Source: Acholoe squamosa (taxonomy: Eukaryota > Annelida > Polychaeta > Phyllodocida > Polynoidae). Taken from it: 64,000 nucleotides of DNA. The position numbers and the translations under genes were made by a program. The stretch lies in NCBI GenBank assembly GCA_949317995.1, contig OX439046.1, positions 36,802,002 to 36,866,001 on the forward strand, given 5' to 3'. Below, piece after piece: positions 10,176-20,449 of the stretch. Each line of letters starts with the position of its first letter. Position 1 is the first letter of the stretch. Below the pieces are notes generated by a model. That model was not told where the DNA came from, did not search any database, and was given only the letters and a program-made list of their open reading frames with translations.

Positions 10176-13056
10176 ATGCTTAAAGCTACACACAACACAG
10201 GTCTGTCTAATTGCTCAGGGGAACTCTGAGTTTCCTCTTTACCAGGGTATCTCTGTAAAAAAAAAGTAGTTTTGAGCAAAGACACCTTTTACCCAACCCT
10301 GGTCCCTGCACTTTCTATCCATAAATGGCATCCACCTGCATTCCCAAATACACAAAATTAGGGTCCTTTTTCCATACATATGCATGTCCTTGTCTTCTAG
10401 AAAATAGGGGTGTTTTTCATAAGGGAAATTTGTGTCTATAAGAAAAGGGGGTTATTTTAACCTTGAGACTGTGTATCTTTGATAGCTCTTCGTTTTAAAC
10501 TGTGGAGAAGCACACATTTACTTAACAACATCTGCATATGCTATATTATCATATTGCTTTGAATCAAAGAGTTCCATATGCAGCTGGAACAGAGATATGC
10601 CTTTTAACTCTCCCATAAAAAAGTCATTGCAGAGGGGGTCAGGCAAATAAATGTCAGCGTTTGCCACAAAAGGGGTCCTTTTTACCTCAAAAAGTTTTCT
10701 TACAAAAATGGTTGTTATTATACCTAAAAATCCGTGCAAAAGGGGTCGTTTTTTGAGGAGAGGGAACGCATGTGAATGTCAGTTTTGCCCTGGAAGTGCA
10801 GGGACCGGGTACCCAACCTTCTGTGTTGGATTTTAATCACACTCTAAGTTTCACTTGCATATTACACCTTTCTGCCTGTGCTTATAAAATTAATTATCTC
10901 CAACTCTATATTAAATAGCAGGTGCATGTATTGTTGACATTCAAGTAGACACCTAAACCAATGACTTTTTTGTTTGTATTGATGCATCTACCTGCAACTT
11001 CGTTATTTAAAAAGGCACTTTCTGAGGGGCGGAAGGGGGGGCATTCTTTCCTGTTGCACAACCTCATACTTTCCTCTTCCCCCAGGAACTGAACCACTGT
11101 GTCCTGAGTTATCAGACACTGAGCAGAGGGTGTGATAGTTATTTGTAAACAGTACTCTCATCCTTCTTGCCTATACACTAAGTGCAGACATAAAGGAGTG
11201 CCTCCCATTGACTGATACGGCCCCCGCCGCTATGGGCTGCTCCCATCACCATGAGCTGCTCTCTGCCACTCTAACAGATTGAGCTTATCTTCCAGGTGTA
11301 GTATTTAGTGGCAGAGTCATGGGTAATGCTCAGGTTGGCGTTTAGAGCGGTCAAAACAGCCCATCCATCAATGTCAAGCGATGACAAGTTAGCAGTATAC
11401 TTACCTGTCTTCATTACACCTGGAGGGGTGAGCGGGGGCAGCAGGGTGGGTGTGGTTCTGGTCATTGGCAGTTAACTGAACTAATACCTCAGCATGTAAG
11501 CTATGCATACTTATGCTGGAAATACTCGGCGTTCTGGGGATTCTAGGGGCATTAACCCGTTTCAAGTGTTCAGTACATGTATCAGGAAAGCATGACATAT
11601 GCGTGAAGCGCACCGTATTCCTTCTCAGCGTACGATATGCATGCAAGCCTGAGGTCGTGGGAACCCCCGTGGGAACTGCTGGCGTTAGCAGGTCTTAAAT
11701 ACATGTGTACCTCTTAATTTCAATGCCTGTGGTAATTTTTCAATTGCGCCCAAAATCGTCGGTTTCAGCGGCCTTTTATTACGGCGTTCATTTTTTTTTC
11801 TACAAGAAGTCAGCCATGGGACTCTCCATGTTATAAGGTTAAGATCTTATCTCTTTATTGACGCGCTATTATTTTGCATCCTTGGTTCCTTCGGTATCCC
11901 CCCTATAGTCTCCCCCGCTCCCTTCCTGTCTCTCCTCTCTGTCTGTCCCCGTCTGTCTGTACATATCTGTCAGATTAATAATAGGCGGCAAAACGGAGAA
12001 GTTGGAGGGAGGGGGGCAAAGTATGTTTTGCCCCCCCCCCCAAAAAAAAAAAAAAAAAAAACTTTTTTAGAAAACTAGGAAATTTTGACTCAGATTCCCC
12101 TAAAATACAGCAAAATCACGGCACAATTCCAAAATTTTCTCTGACTTAAGCAAAAATCCATTCAGAATACAGCAATGTAGAAGTAAATGCTCCAAACATT
12201 TCTGGGACCTTAGCCCTCAATATGGAAATTCATATCTTCACCAAACTATCAGCCCTACATTTCTGGGCCCTGCCCCTTCCCAACTTCACTCACGCTGTCT
12301 GTCTGTCTCATAAATGCTGTTCGTTAAGATGTTGCCTCCGATGCCCCCATCCTCAGCACTACACAAATACAACAGATCTTATGCCTCGCTAATACATGTA
12401 TGTATATCCCGCCAGGTGCACCATGAACCCCTGCTGTACCTTGTTTATGACTCACACCTGTTGTCATCTCTAAGCAAAAACTTAATGATGACCCAATACA
12501 TAATTTGGAGGCATGGTTAAAATGAAGTCGATATATGGTCTAACTTGGATATTCCCTAGTATCTAATAATTTTCCTGTATAATATGGGACTTCGAAATAA
12601 TCTACTTGTCTCCTTCACTATGTATGTCAGGGTATAATGACAAAAAACTCTTGCAGTTTGGGAGCCATAATATTGAGATCTAGATATTTTCTCTTGCATA
12701 ATTTGTTCCATTCTGTGATCTAGTCCTTCACCATACAATGATACATTACAATTCTGTCTGCATAAATCATGCACAGGGTTCAATCTTTGCTTTATTTTCC
12801 ATTGTGACTACCCACATTGACTTGCAATTTCAATATCAAAGTGAATGACATAGTGCTTCAATCTACAAGAGTTCCTCTATGTTGCATAATCTTTTTTAGC
12901 GGTAGATCTCATCGTGGGATTCGACCTTTAGGTCCTCATCCTACCCTGTTTTTAACCTGTTACCAACTCTAGGAATCATATATACACCTAATCTCCCAGC
13001 ACCGGCCAGGTTTTTCCCACAGCCTGTGTCCTATTAGTAGCAGCAGAGTGGCAGTG
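10176..13056. other. Intergenic stretch, no gene recognised
   Basis: The open frames here are short and unremarkable. An inverted pair with the core GGTCCCTGCACTT (about 10295 and 10793) hints at a worn element near 10250-10830. A C-run and A-run lie at 12030-12060. A CTGTCTGTC-rich patch lies at 11935-11975, and another at 12295-12310. Confidence 0.45.
12880..12935 (+). repeat. Dispersed repeat end (GTGGGATTCGACCT family), copy 1
   Basis: TAGATCTCATCGTGGGATTC followed by GACCT recurs at 16520-16545 and, inverted and diverged, at 22930-22950. The upstream text about short 'cttgcaattt' segments and 'ctacaagagttcc' is also shared with the 22.9-23.1 kb copy. It is a worn interspersed repeat of unknown class. 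Confidence 0.55.
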
Positions 13057-13217
13057 GATGGGAGGCAGCGGGGCCGATGTTCAGCTTTCACTGCATCCAG
13101 GATGGACTCCTGCTCGCCCATTAGTAGTCCATCCTAGATGTACTCTGCCTAGCCAATCAGCGGCGGCCTGCTGCCCCGCACTCTGCGGCCGCCTCACCGC
13201 CCATCTTCTGCACCTTA

Positions 13218-13388
13218 GGGAGTGGTCATTATTTATCAACAGGGGGGGGGGGCGTAAAATTTTCAGACTGCTCCCGAGGGGGGGGCCGCAAAAAATTTTG
13301 ACTGCCATCGAGGGGGGGGCGTAAAAAAATTTAGCGCATCCGCGCGAAAACCCACCACCCCCCCTGTTGATAAATAATGACCACTCCC
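13218..13388. mobile_element. TTA-flanked G-rich MITE A, 171 bp
   Basis: The terminal inverted repeat GGGAGTGGTCATTATTTATC lies at both ends, flanked by TTA (13215-13217 and 13389-13391). The inside is poly-G with AAAATTTT blocks. TTA plus GGG ends fit a Harbinger-type MITE. Confidence 0.85.
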
Positions 13389-13391
13389 TTA

Positions 13392-13703
13392 GGGAGTGAT
13401 CATTTTTTAACAACAGGGGGGGGGCGGTGGGTTTGGGGGGTCAGAATTTTTTCAACCCCTTGACCGGGGAGGGGGTCAGAATTTTTTCAATACCGGTACC
13501 TCTGATGGGGGGGGGTCAAAATAATTTCACCTGTTTTCAGCGCGTTACTATAGGCTAAAAGGGGACATTCGCGCGCGATTTTTGTCCCTTATGGGGGGGG
13601 GTCGAAAAAATTTTACCGCCTCCAGAGGGGGGGTCGAAATTTTTTTCACGCATCCGCGCGAAAACCCACCAACCCCCCCTGTTGTTAAAAAATGATCACT
13701 CCC
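13392..13703. mobile_element. TTA-flanked G-rich MITE B, 312 bp
   Basis: The terminal repeat GGGAGTGATCATTTTTTAAC lies at both ends, with TTA at 13389-13391 and 13704-13706. It shares its left TTA with MITE A, so the two sit head to tail with no spare base. Internal text includes GGGGGGTCAGAATTTTTTCA, seen again at 14270-14330 and 14530-14550. Confidence 0.85.
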
Positions 13704-13706
13704 TTA

Positions 13707-14025
13707 GATGTACAATCACTGCTTTGTACATCTGGGATGTAGAACATCAGTTTTCTACACCCTAGATGTACAATGACCACTTTGTACATCTCGGATGTAG
13801 AAGGAACATGTTCTACACCCTGGATGTACAATGACTGCTTTGTACATCTGGGATGTGGAAGGAACATGTTCTACACCCTGGATGTACAATGACTGCTCTG
13901 TACATCTGGGATGCAGAAGGAACATGTTCTACACCCTAGATGTACAAGCACTGCTTTGTACATCTGGGATGTAGAAGATCAGTCTTCTACACCCTTGATG
14001 TACAATGACTGCTTTGTACATTGTA
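13707..14025. repeat. 58-bp tandem array, left arm
   Basis: The unit contains GATGTACAATGACTGCTTTG, TACATCTGGGATGTAGAAGG and AACATGTTCTACACCC. AACATGTTCTACACC starts at 13805, 13863 and 13921, exactly 58 bp apart. Each unit is itself partly palindromic (GATGTACA...TGTACATC; GTAGAA...TTCTAC). About five and a half units. Confidence 0.9.
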
Positions 14026-14092
14026 GCCGGCCCCGCCCCCTCAAGATGGGACAACATTTTTTACACTCCCCCTTGGGAGGCCACTAAAAATT

Positions 14093-14516
14093 TTACGCCC
14101 CCCCCTCAAATGCACCACCCATGCACTACCTAATAATTCTAGCCCCTAAGGGCATGATCGCGCGCGAACGTCCCCTTTTAGCCTATAGTAACGTGCGGGG
14201 TTTTCCACTGAAAACAGGTGAAATTATTTTGACCCCCCCATCAGAGCAATTAAATAAAAATTCTGACCCCCCCGGGCAAGGGGTTGAAAAAATTCTGACC
14301 CTCCCCTCAAACCCACCAGCCCCCCCCCCCCGTTGTTAAAAAATGATCACTCCCTTATTGACATGGACATGGAGGAGTAAAAAGTTAGTGACATGAGACA
14401 TGGTCTTATTTTGAACATGTGACATGAGGCGTAGTGACAAAGACATGGGAAAATAGAAATTTAATGACATGTGACATTGCCTTTTCTTTAAATCGACATG
14501 TGACATGGGGACCCCC
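14093..14516. repeat. Centre of the large inverted repeat, with a third G-rich MITE end
   Basis: This is the loop between the arms. 14306-14357 repeats the GTTGTTAAAAAATGATCACT CCC end of MITE B followed by TTA, so a related but incomplete MITE lies here. 14365-14510 holds several GACATGTGACATG-type words. No gene. Confidence 0.55.
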
Positions 14517-14766
14517 CATCTAGACCCCCAGAGGGGGTCAGAATTTTTTCAAGCACTCCGAAGGGGGAGTGTAAAAAATGTTGTCCCATCTTGAGGGGGC
14601 GGGGGCGGCTGCGATGTACAAAGCAGTCATTGTACATCAAGGGTGTAGAAGACTGATCTTCTACATCCCAGATGTACAAAGCAGTGCTTGTACATCTAGG
14701 GTGTAGAACATGTTCCTTCTGCATCCCAGATGTACAGAGCAGTCATTGTACATCCAGGGTGTAGAA

Positions 14767-15072
14767 CATGTTCCTTCTACATCCGAGATGTACAAAGTGG
14801 TCATTGTACATCTAGGGTGTAGAAAACTGATGTTCTACATCCCAGATGTACATACATGCCAACCCTCCCATGTTCCTTCTACATCCGAGATGTACAAAGT
14901 GGTCATTGTACATCTAGGGTGTAGAAAACTGATGTTCTACATCCCAGATGTACATACATGCCAACCCTCCCATGTTCCTTCTACATCCGAGATGTACAAA
15001 GTGGTCATTGTACATCCAGGGTGTAGAAAACTGATGTTCTACATCCCAGATGTACATACATGCCAACCCTCC
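14767..15072. repeat. 102-bp hybrid tandem units
   Basis: CATGTTCCTTCTACATCCGA starts at 14767, 14869 and 14971. Each period joins palindrome-array sequence to CATACATGCCAACCCTCC, the first 18 bases of the element that begins at 15055. The element end has been copied along with the array, so this duplication is younger than the insertion. Confidence 0.85.
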
Positions 15073-15491
15073 CGGTTTCGCCGGGAGACTCCCGGTTTCG
15101 GGCCGATTTTTTTATGATCTCCCGGTCCATAGAAATCTCCCGGTTTCAGGCTTTTCAGAACTGTAAAAAGTTCTCAGATATTCCAACTAGAACCACATAC
15201 ATGCCAACACTCCCGGATTGGCCGGGAGACTCCCGGATTCTGACGATTCTTCAGGGTGTCTCCCGGATTCAAATTTTGGAAAGGTTCAGGCACTTCTAAT
15301 TTAGAAAACCTCCCGGACTTTGGTATATTGAGGCTTGTCTCACCACGAAATATTGCCAGATTTCACAATATTGTATCTGAATTTTCCCCCACCAAGGCGT
15401 CAGCTTCTTATCAATATAGTTCATTCGGGGCAAAGTAGTAGAAATTCCCCAAGGTCTCCCGGTTTCGGACCCTAAAATGTTGGCATGTATG
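15055..15491. mobile_element. CATACATGCCAAC element, copy 1, 437 bp
   Basis: The 13-bp terminal repeat CATACATGCCAAC is inverted at the right end (GTTGGCATGTATG). The 6-bp duplication GATGTA lies at 15049-15054 and 15492-15497. The interior is full of CTCCCGG and CCGGGAG words. A second internal left end (CATACATGCCAACACTCCCG) starts at about 15199, so one copy may sit inside another. No ORF. A second complete copy lies at 62134-62463. Confidence 0.88.
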
Positions 15492-15670
15492 GATGTACAA
15501 AGCAGTGATTGTACATCTAAGGTGTAGAAGATGGGCGGTGAGGCGGCCGCAGAGTGTGGGGCAGCAGGCCGCCGCTGATTGGCTAGGCAGAGTACATCTA
15601 GGATGGACTACTAATGGGCAAGCAGGAGTCCATCCTGGATGCAGTGAAAGCTGAACATCGGCCCCGCTGC

Positions 15671-16105
15671 GGATGGCAGCATCATGTGTGGGCATGCATC
15701 ATGAGGCAATCCCAGCTGTGGCTCTGGGTGAGGGGTCCTGTATTCTATTGTGTGGTTGTACGGAAACATGTGCATCTCTTTTATCTTGAGAAAGAGAAGC
15801 ATCTTTTTTACTTAAAAAAGGAAAGAGGAATCTCACATAGTGCTCTAGATTATGAAATAGGCTGAAACAATATAGATGCTGACATTTTTTCTGGCTTTGT
15901 TTAAAAGGTCTTATCCAAGAATTACAAGGGTAGGAAGAGCTAGGGTATGCTTATCTGGGGATTCAGCAGTGGCGGAGCAGCTAAAAAAGTGTGGGGATGA
16001 ATTATAATGTGAATTTAGTATTTCCAATTGATAGGACCATCCGGGAAAAGGGTGGGGGTGGGGGTGCATGCAATCCCATACAATATGATGCATTTTTTCT
16101 CTGCT
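15671..16105. other. Intergenic, no gene seen
   Basis: Short open frames only. The sequence around 15735-15835 is low-complexity AG-rich. Confidence 0.5.
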
Positions 16106-16108
16106 TAG

Positions 16109-16153
<45 letters not shown>

Positions 16154-16170
16154 ATACACACACACATATA
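16109..16170. repeat. (CA)n microsatellite
   Basis: About 60 bp of CA repeat with two small interruptions. The reading frames through it are repeat artefacts. Confidence 0.97.
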
Positions 16171-16224
16171 TAATATAGTTCCATCTTGATCTTATTTTAC
16201 ATTGTGTTTTCTCACATAAGCTTG

Positions 16225-16548
16225 CAATTTCGTAGTAATTTGAAAAGAGCTAACTTCTCTCTTGGGCTATATTGCAATGCTGAGCGGTCATTTTGATTTC
16301 AACAGTGGGATTTAGAAAGTGCTATGGTGTGATAGAATCCTAGTAATTTCCCAGCTAGCACAACTCGTGCAATTTACGCCATTCTTACGTGAAAACTCAT
16401 GTGATTTACGTAAAAAGGACATCATTTGGATGAGTGATGCTAGCAGGGTTGCAGTACACTACATAGGCAAGGTCCCCAACGAGGAAGAGTTCCAAAATTA
16501 CAAAAAAACTTTGGAGGGATAGATCTCATCGTGGGATTCGACCTATGC
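16225..16548 (+). repeat. Dispersed repeat (GTGGGATTCGACCT family), copy 2
   Basis: The part 16270-16325 (ATTGCAATGCTGAGCGGTCA, CAGTGGGATTTAGAAAGTGC) matches the inverse of 23040-23095. The end (GTGGGATTCGACCTATG) matches 12915-12930 and the inverse of 22930-22945. It is interrupted by the 89-bp MITE copy 2. Confidence 0.6.
16355..16443. mobile_element. 89-bp MITE, copy 2
   Basis: Inverted relative to the copy at 4176-4264 and of identical length. It starts CTAGCACAACTCGTGCAATT, ends GATGAGTGATGCTAG, and is flanked by CAG on both sides (16352-16354 and 16444-16446). It is noncoding. Confidence 0.85.
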
Positions 16549-16549
16549 A

Positions 16550-18320
16550 GATGTAGAAATTGATGTTGCCAAATCTATCAAACCTAGCGTGGGTGTATTG
16601 TCATAGTAGCGCAAGTGTCCCTTTCCATACCATATGTTGGCATGTTGGTGCACTCTCAACAATATCTGAGAGGCGATTCCATGCCCAGTGCCCCCTCCCC
16701 CTACACTTGGGCCATCTATCGACCGGCCCCCTGGGGGCTCTAGTATTTCACAGTTCAAATCCAATCAACTTAATACATTATCTATTGAATGTTCGATAAT
16801 GATGTTGATGTGAGACATTCAGCTATCCTAGTTAACAAAGAAAAAAAACGTTAACACCGTTATTCATTTTCTTAGATTTTGTTATAACGTTTTCTTTGCA
16901 CTCTCCTTTTCAAGCTAGATTGTGTCATTGCTGGGTCATAGTGTTAAGTGTTGCAGTGCTGAATGCATGATTTCAAACTCCATGGCATCACGACCTTTGC
17001 ACGATATTCTATGGAAATAAGACTCCTCGAGTATTCCCACGGGAACACTCCTAAAGGAAAACAATATATAGCACAAGGGTACTTGAATAACTGATATCCA
17101 TATAAATAGGTGTCTATGATATCTCAGTCATCTCAGGACCTCCGGTGTATGTGAGGTATTTAATTAATGTTGTATGAATTGTTATGCTGTACTAGGCCTA
17201 CAATTGTGCTTGAGGACATAGCATGCACCAACAGTAGCTCAAGTTACAAACTAAGGGCACTGGCAACTATTTGAGGTGATAGATCAAGCTGCTGTGTGAC
17301 ATCTATGTATGGATGATATTTTGATTAGGGTAATTAAACATGTCATTACTTTAATAGCATGCCTGATATGATTCATAATACGTAAGGTGGTGCAAAATCT
17401 ATACGTTGTAATGCATCCAGATGCTTATGTATGGCTGTATGTTTCCGGTAACATTGCCCAAAAAAGTTGATGTATAGGTAGGTCGGATATTTTTATATTT
17501 TTTTCTCTTTTTTTTTCTAAATCTCAGACCTTATTTAAGAACACATTTGTATTGAATTGAAGATATTATAAGCAATGTTTCCCTTCATAACCTGGTGCGG
17601 CAGAAGGTAATGCGATGGTCTTATAGATATAACCATCGATGGCGTAATCATTGACTACGAGCATGAGTATGAGTGGTGGATAGTGGTTGTACTATGTATG
17701 TATTATGTTTTATGTGTAAACGTCTCAAGCAGCCACTGTGCAGTTACCCCTCTTGTCACTCTCCATTGATATATGCCTAATGTCTTCTCTAACTAAACTC
17801 AACCTTATATACGTTTTACCTTATAACTAAATGTCTATCACTTTCCAGTCTCCTCTGTTGTATCCCATCTTACTCCCTTTACTGCAATATTCGATTATAT
17901 ATCCGATATTGATACATAGGCTCTTGGAGTTATATTTGAGTTTTTTTTTATCTTTTTTTTTATTTCTAATAAATGATCAGTTGGTAATACAGACGCCAGA
18001 GTGTACATTGTCCCCTCATTTCTGTTCCCTCCTACACACGACCTCCCTCCTCCAGGTGTCAGTTGGATGTAAGAGGGGTCCTGATCTATTTTTACACATA
18101 GTGGGGCGCTCATGGTGAACGAGATCACGACTTCTCATATAGATCTCTCTATATAAATAACACGGAAGTTTGCCAGATTCCCTACACCATGACATCATAT
18201 TGAATGTCTTCCACAAGCCATTAACTGGGGCAGTGGTTGAATTGATAGGCCATTGCCACGGTGCTTCATCTTTGTGATTGGGAATGCAATGAGTGTAAGC
18301 TCAAACTTCAGTATCCAATA
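16550..18320. other. Intergenic, no gene recognised
   Basis: AT-rich unique sequence with no convincing ORF. Poly-T tracts lie at 17490-17520 and 17940-17960. Confidence 0.5.
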
Positions 18321-18344
18321 TCTATGGACCTAGAAGTACAAAAG

Positions 18345-18425
18345 CGGACCCAGGGGGGGGGGGGCTGGGTCAGGACACCCCCCCTTTTGGGCCCACCCAA
18401 GATGTCCATTTTGTATGCCCCCGTT
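18345..18425. repeat. G-run/C-run patch
   Basis: A 12-base G run followed 20 bp later by C runs (CACCCCCCCTTTTGGGCCCA) forms an imperfect palindrome. It is probably the worn end of one of the G-rich MITE families found elsewhere in the window. Confidence 0.4.
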
Positions 18426-18540
18426 CATGCCCCCTATCTCTCTTTGATACAGTTTTTATTGTTTGTAAATTGTACTATTTATGACTCTAAAGTATCTAGA
18501 ATATATAAAAATTTCTCAAAATTCTCATGAGCCAATCCAG

Positions 18541-18745
18541 AAAAAAGCATGGCCATGTGGTGGTCACGAGTCATCCTCGAGGTACCTTCATGGTCCTCGT
18601 GGGCGACATCGAGAACACCTCTCTTAGCCAACGCCTGGGGCCGCTGGAGTCCAGCGCCACGTCACCACAAGGTCACGTGCACAGAGAGAAGAACACTGAT
18701 CGCTTTGACGCCTACTACACAGGTCACAATTTGTCTCCCACATGA
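18541..18745 (+). CDS. Possible host exon, function unknown
   Basis: This open frame is clearly richer in G+C than its surroundings and has a strong G/C bias at third codon positions between about 18545 and 18720. It encodes KKHGHVVVTSHPRGTFMVLV and GDIENTSLSQRLGPLESS, ending ...GHNLSPT at a TGA. The base before 18541 is the G of CCAATCCAG, a plausible acceptor, so it could be a terminal exon. I recognise no domain. Against it: it is short, lies among transposons with no neighbouring exon visible, and has no start codon of its own at the left edge. It might instead be a gene fragment or part of an old element. Confidence 0.35.
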
Positions 18746-18749
18746 CATG

Positions 18750-19071
18750 TATGAAGGCATGTTGAATGAGGTTGACGCACTCATATATGGTTCGTCAACT
18801 CCACTTGACATGCGTAATGAAGACACGTCACATATTTCTGATCCATTCACCTGAGTGCTAGGTAATACTGTGAGACAATTATGTAAGGGTCAAGAGCAGT
18901 CAATAACTATGTACCAATGGTTCAATCAAGGCAGGCCTATAATAGAAGGCAGGGGATATCATAGTCCCACAGGCCTGCAACACTAAGGCACCTTTTCCTA
19001 TCTACAGAACTTCTACTTGACTGAGGACCTCTATGCAGTCCATAAGACAAGGCATGGAGGTGCATGGCAAT
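18750..19071. other. Intergenic, no feature recognised
   Basis: Unique sequence between the possible exon and the LTR-like unit. Nothing supportable. Confidence 0.5.
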
Positions 19072-19077
19072 GCCATA

Positions 19078-20006
19078 TGTCTCCCTGTACGGTAGATACT
19101 GAGATTATAGATTGTGGGTTAGAATACAGTCCTTTGGTATTTTCACTGACTCACGCATAAGGTGTCTAACCTCTCCAGTTGAAGTATTCAGAATGGTGGG
19201 TGTCTATTTTGATATTCACTAACAAATGCAAATTTAACAATGAAATAGAATTCACTACCATTCATTGATAGTATTTACAGACCTTAGTGATCTATTCTTC
19301 ATGAAAACAAAATGACACAGATACATCAAATGTCTGAAGTGTTGATAGTACTTCTTGGTAGTGATTAATCCTGGTACCAAAATGGTTGTTTGCCCCATCT
19401 AGTGGAATATCCTAGAACAATTATGTATGTCAAACCATTACATGTCAAGTGCCTTCGACATGGCCGTGACCCTAGTCAACTTACAGATGACATGGCTTTT
19501 TAAGGCATGTCAAATTATATGAGGATTACTGTGTGCTACAGTTGTCATGGTGACATATGTGCACATGTCCCAATGACATGTGCTCTCTGTGTCAAATCAA
19601 GTTGACATGGGTATACATGTCACTTTGTCAGGTAGACTTTTTTCAGTGTGGCCCTCGACTCTGATGTATATAAGGCCGTTTTACGGCCTTCCTCGGGGTC
19701 AGTCCAGTTGTGACGGACCATTGTGAGCGATGGTTGGTGGCTGCCTGACTACCATGTTATAATACTTCTCTGTGCTGCTGCACAGAGAAGGTATATGTTA
19801 CTTGTTGAATATAGACACTAGAAGGCTGTGCTAGTCGTCTAGTGTCGAGAGTTGCTTAGTAGGTTGAACACTACTAACTGTGAACTGTCATCGAGAACGG
19901 CTGATGCCTATGCGTTATTGACAATAAAGTTTTAACTGGAACCTGAATAGCTGTTCTTCGTTGTCTATCGAAAGATTCGATTAGCATCGAGGGGTAGAAT
20001 GCTACA
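19078..20006 (+). mobile_element. Probable solo LTR, 929 bp
   Basis: The unit begins TGTCTCC, ends GCTACA, and is flanked by GCCATA on both sides (19072-19077 and 20007-20012). Inside, in the right order, are a TATA box (TGTATATAAGG near 19667), a GGCCGTTTTACGGCC hairpin just after it, and a polyadenylation signal (AATAAA, 19923-19928) about 80 bp before the end. The U3-like part has many ACATGT/GACATG words. No internal coding region adjoins, so it would be a solo LTR fossil. The left border rests mainly on the 6-bp match. Family unknown. Confidence 0.5.
19667..19677 (+). promoter_or_regulatory. TATA box of the LTR-like unit
   Basis: TGTATATAAGG lies about 250 bp upstream of the AATAAA signal, the spacing expected for U3/R in an LTR. 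Confidence 0.5.
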
Positions 20007-20012
20007 GCCATA

Positions 20013-20445
20013 TCATACATATAGATAATGCTTGGCTTATACATATATAAGGCATAGCTTATACCTTAAACCCATCCCGGGTGAGCATTATAGATTGAGT
20101 TTGAGTGGTATAGGCTGTGGTATTCTGACCTAGTGGGATACATTATTCAGTGCAGACTTCTTAGGGTGCATTACATAATACCTAGTACCCATCATGCTGA
20201 CTCTTATTAGTCCTTATCTCGCAAGGTACCAGCTTAGGCAGGGGTCACCCCACTAAGGATCCCGCTAACCCAGAATGGGCCAGGGATGTATGGTATAATT
20301 ACATTAGATTAGGGGTAACCTTCCCTATACCAAAATGCCTCGAATATAAAATACTCCTGAGGGTATAACAAAATGCCTTAAACTCCAAAGTTTGATATCA
20401 ATTCTTCTAAAGATTTTGTAGGATACAACTTAATTGCTATGTCGG
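20013..20445. other. Intergenic, nothing recognised
   Basis: Unique AT-rich DNA with short repeats of CTTATAC words near 20030-20075. Confidence 0.4.
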
Positions 20446-20449
20446 TCTG

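Larger units (their letters stand above)
13065..14092. repeat. Left arm of a large inverted repeat
   Basis: From GCAGCGGGGCCGATG inward, this arm matches the inverted sequence 14517-15670. Shared parts are a GC-rich outer block (13065-13214, with TCAGCGGCGGCCTGCTGCC), an array of 58-bp units (13707-14025) and an inner G/C-rich block (GATGGGACAACATTTTTTAC). Two MITEs (13218-13388, 13392-13703) have inserted into this arm only. The right arm has its own insertion (15055-15491). The whole palindrome was therefore in place before these elements arrived. Confidence 0.85.
14517..15670. repeat. Right arm of the large inverted repeat
   Basis: Inverted counterpart of 13065-14092. It ends with CATCGGCCCCGCTGC at 15670 and includes the GC-rich block ATTGGCTAGGCAGAG. 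It carries 58-bp units (for example GTGTAGAACATGTTCCTTCT at 14701 and 14759) and then 102-bp hybrid units, and is split by the 437-bp element at 15055-15491. Confidence 0.85.

Noticed and set aside
10250-10830. TIR element around the inverted GGTCCCTGCACTT pair
   Set aside because: Only about 20 bp match, the outer flanks do not align well and no duplication was found.
13081-15117. Several 60-135 codon frames rich in 'CTEQSLYIQGVEHVPSTSEM'-like text
   Set aside because: They are translations of the 58-bp and 102-bp arrays on either strand, in both arms of the inverted repeat.
15911-16184. Open frames through the CA repeat (Cys-Val or His-Thr runs)
   Set aside because: They are read-throughs of a dinucleotide microsatellite with no other coding sign.
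19430-19640. p53 response elements in the LTR-like U3
   Set aside because: The many CATG words lack the purine/pyrimidine flanks of the full p53 consensus.
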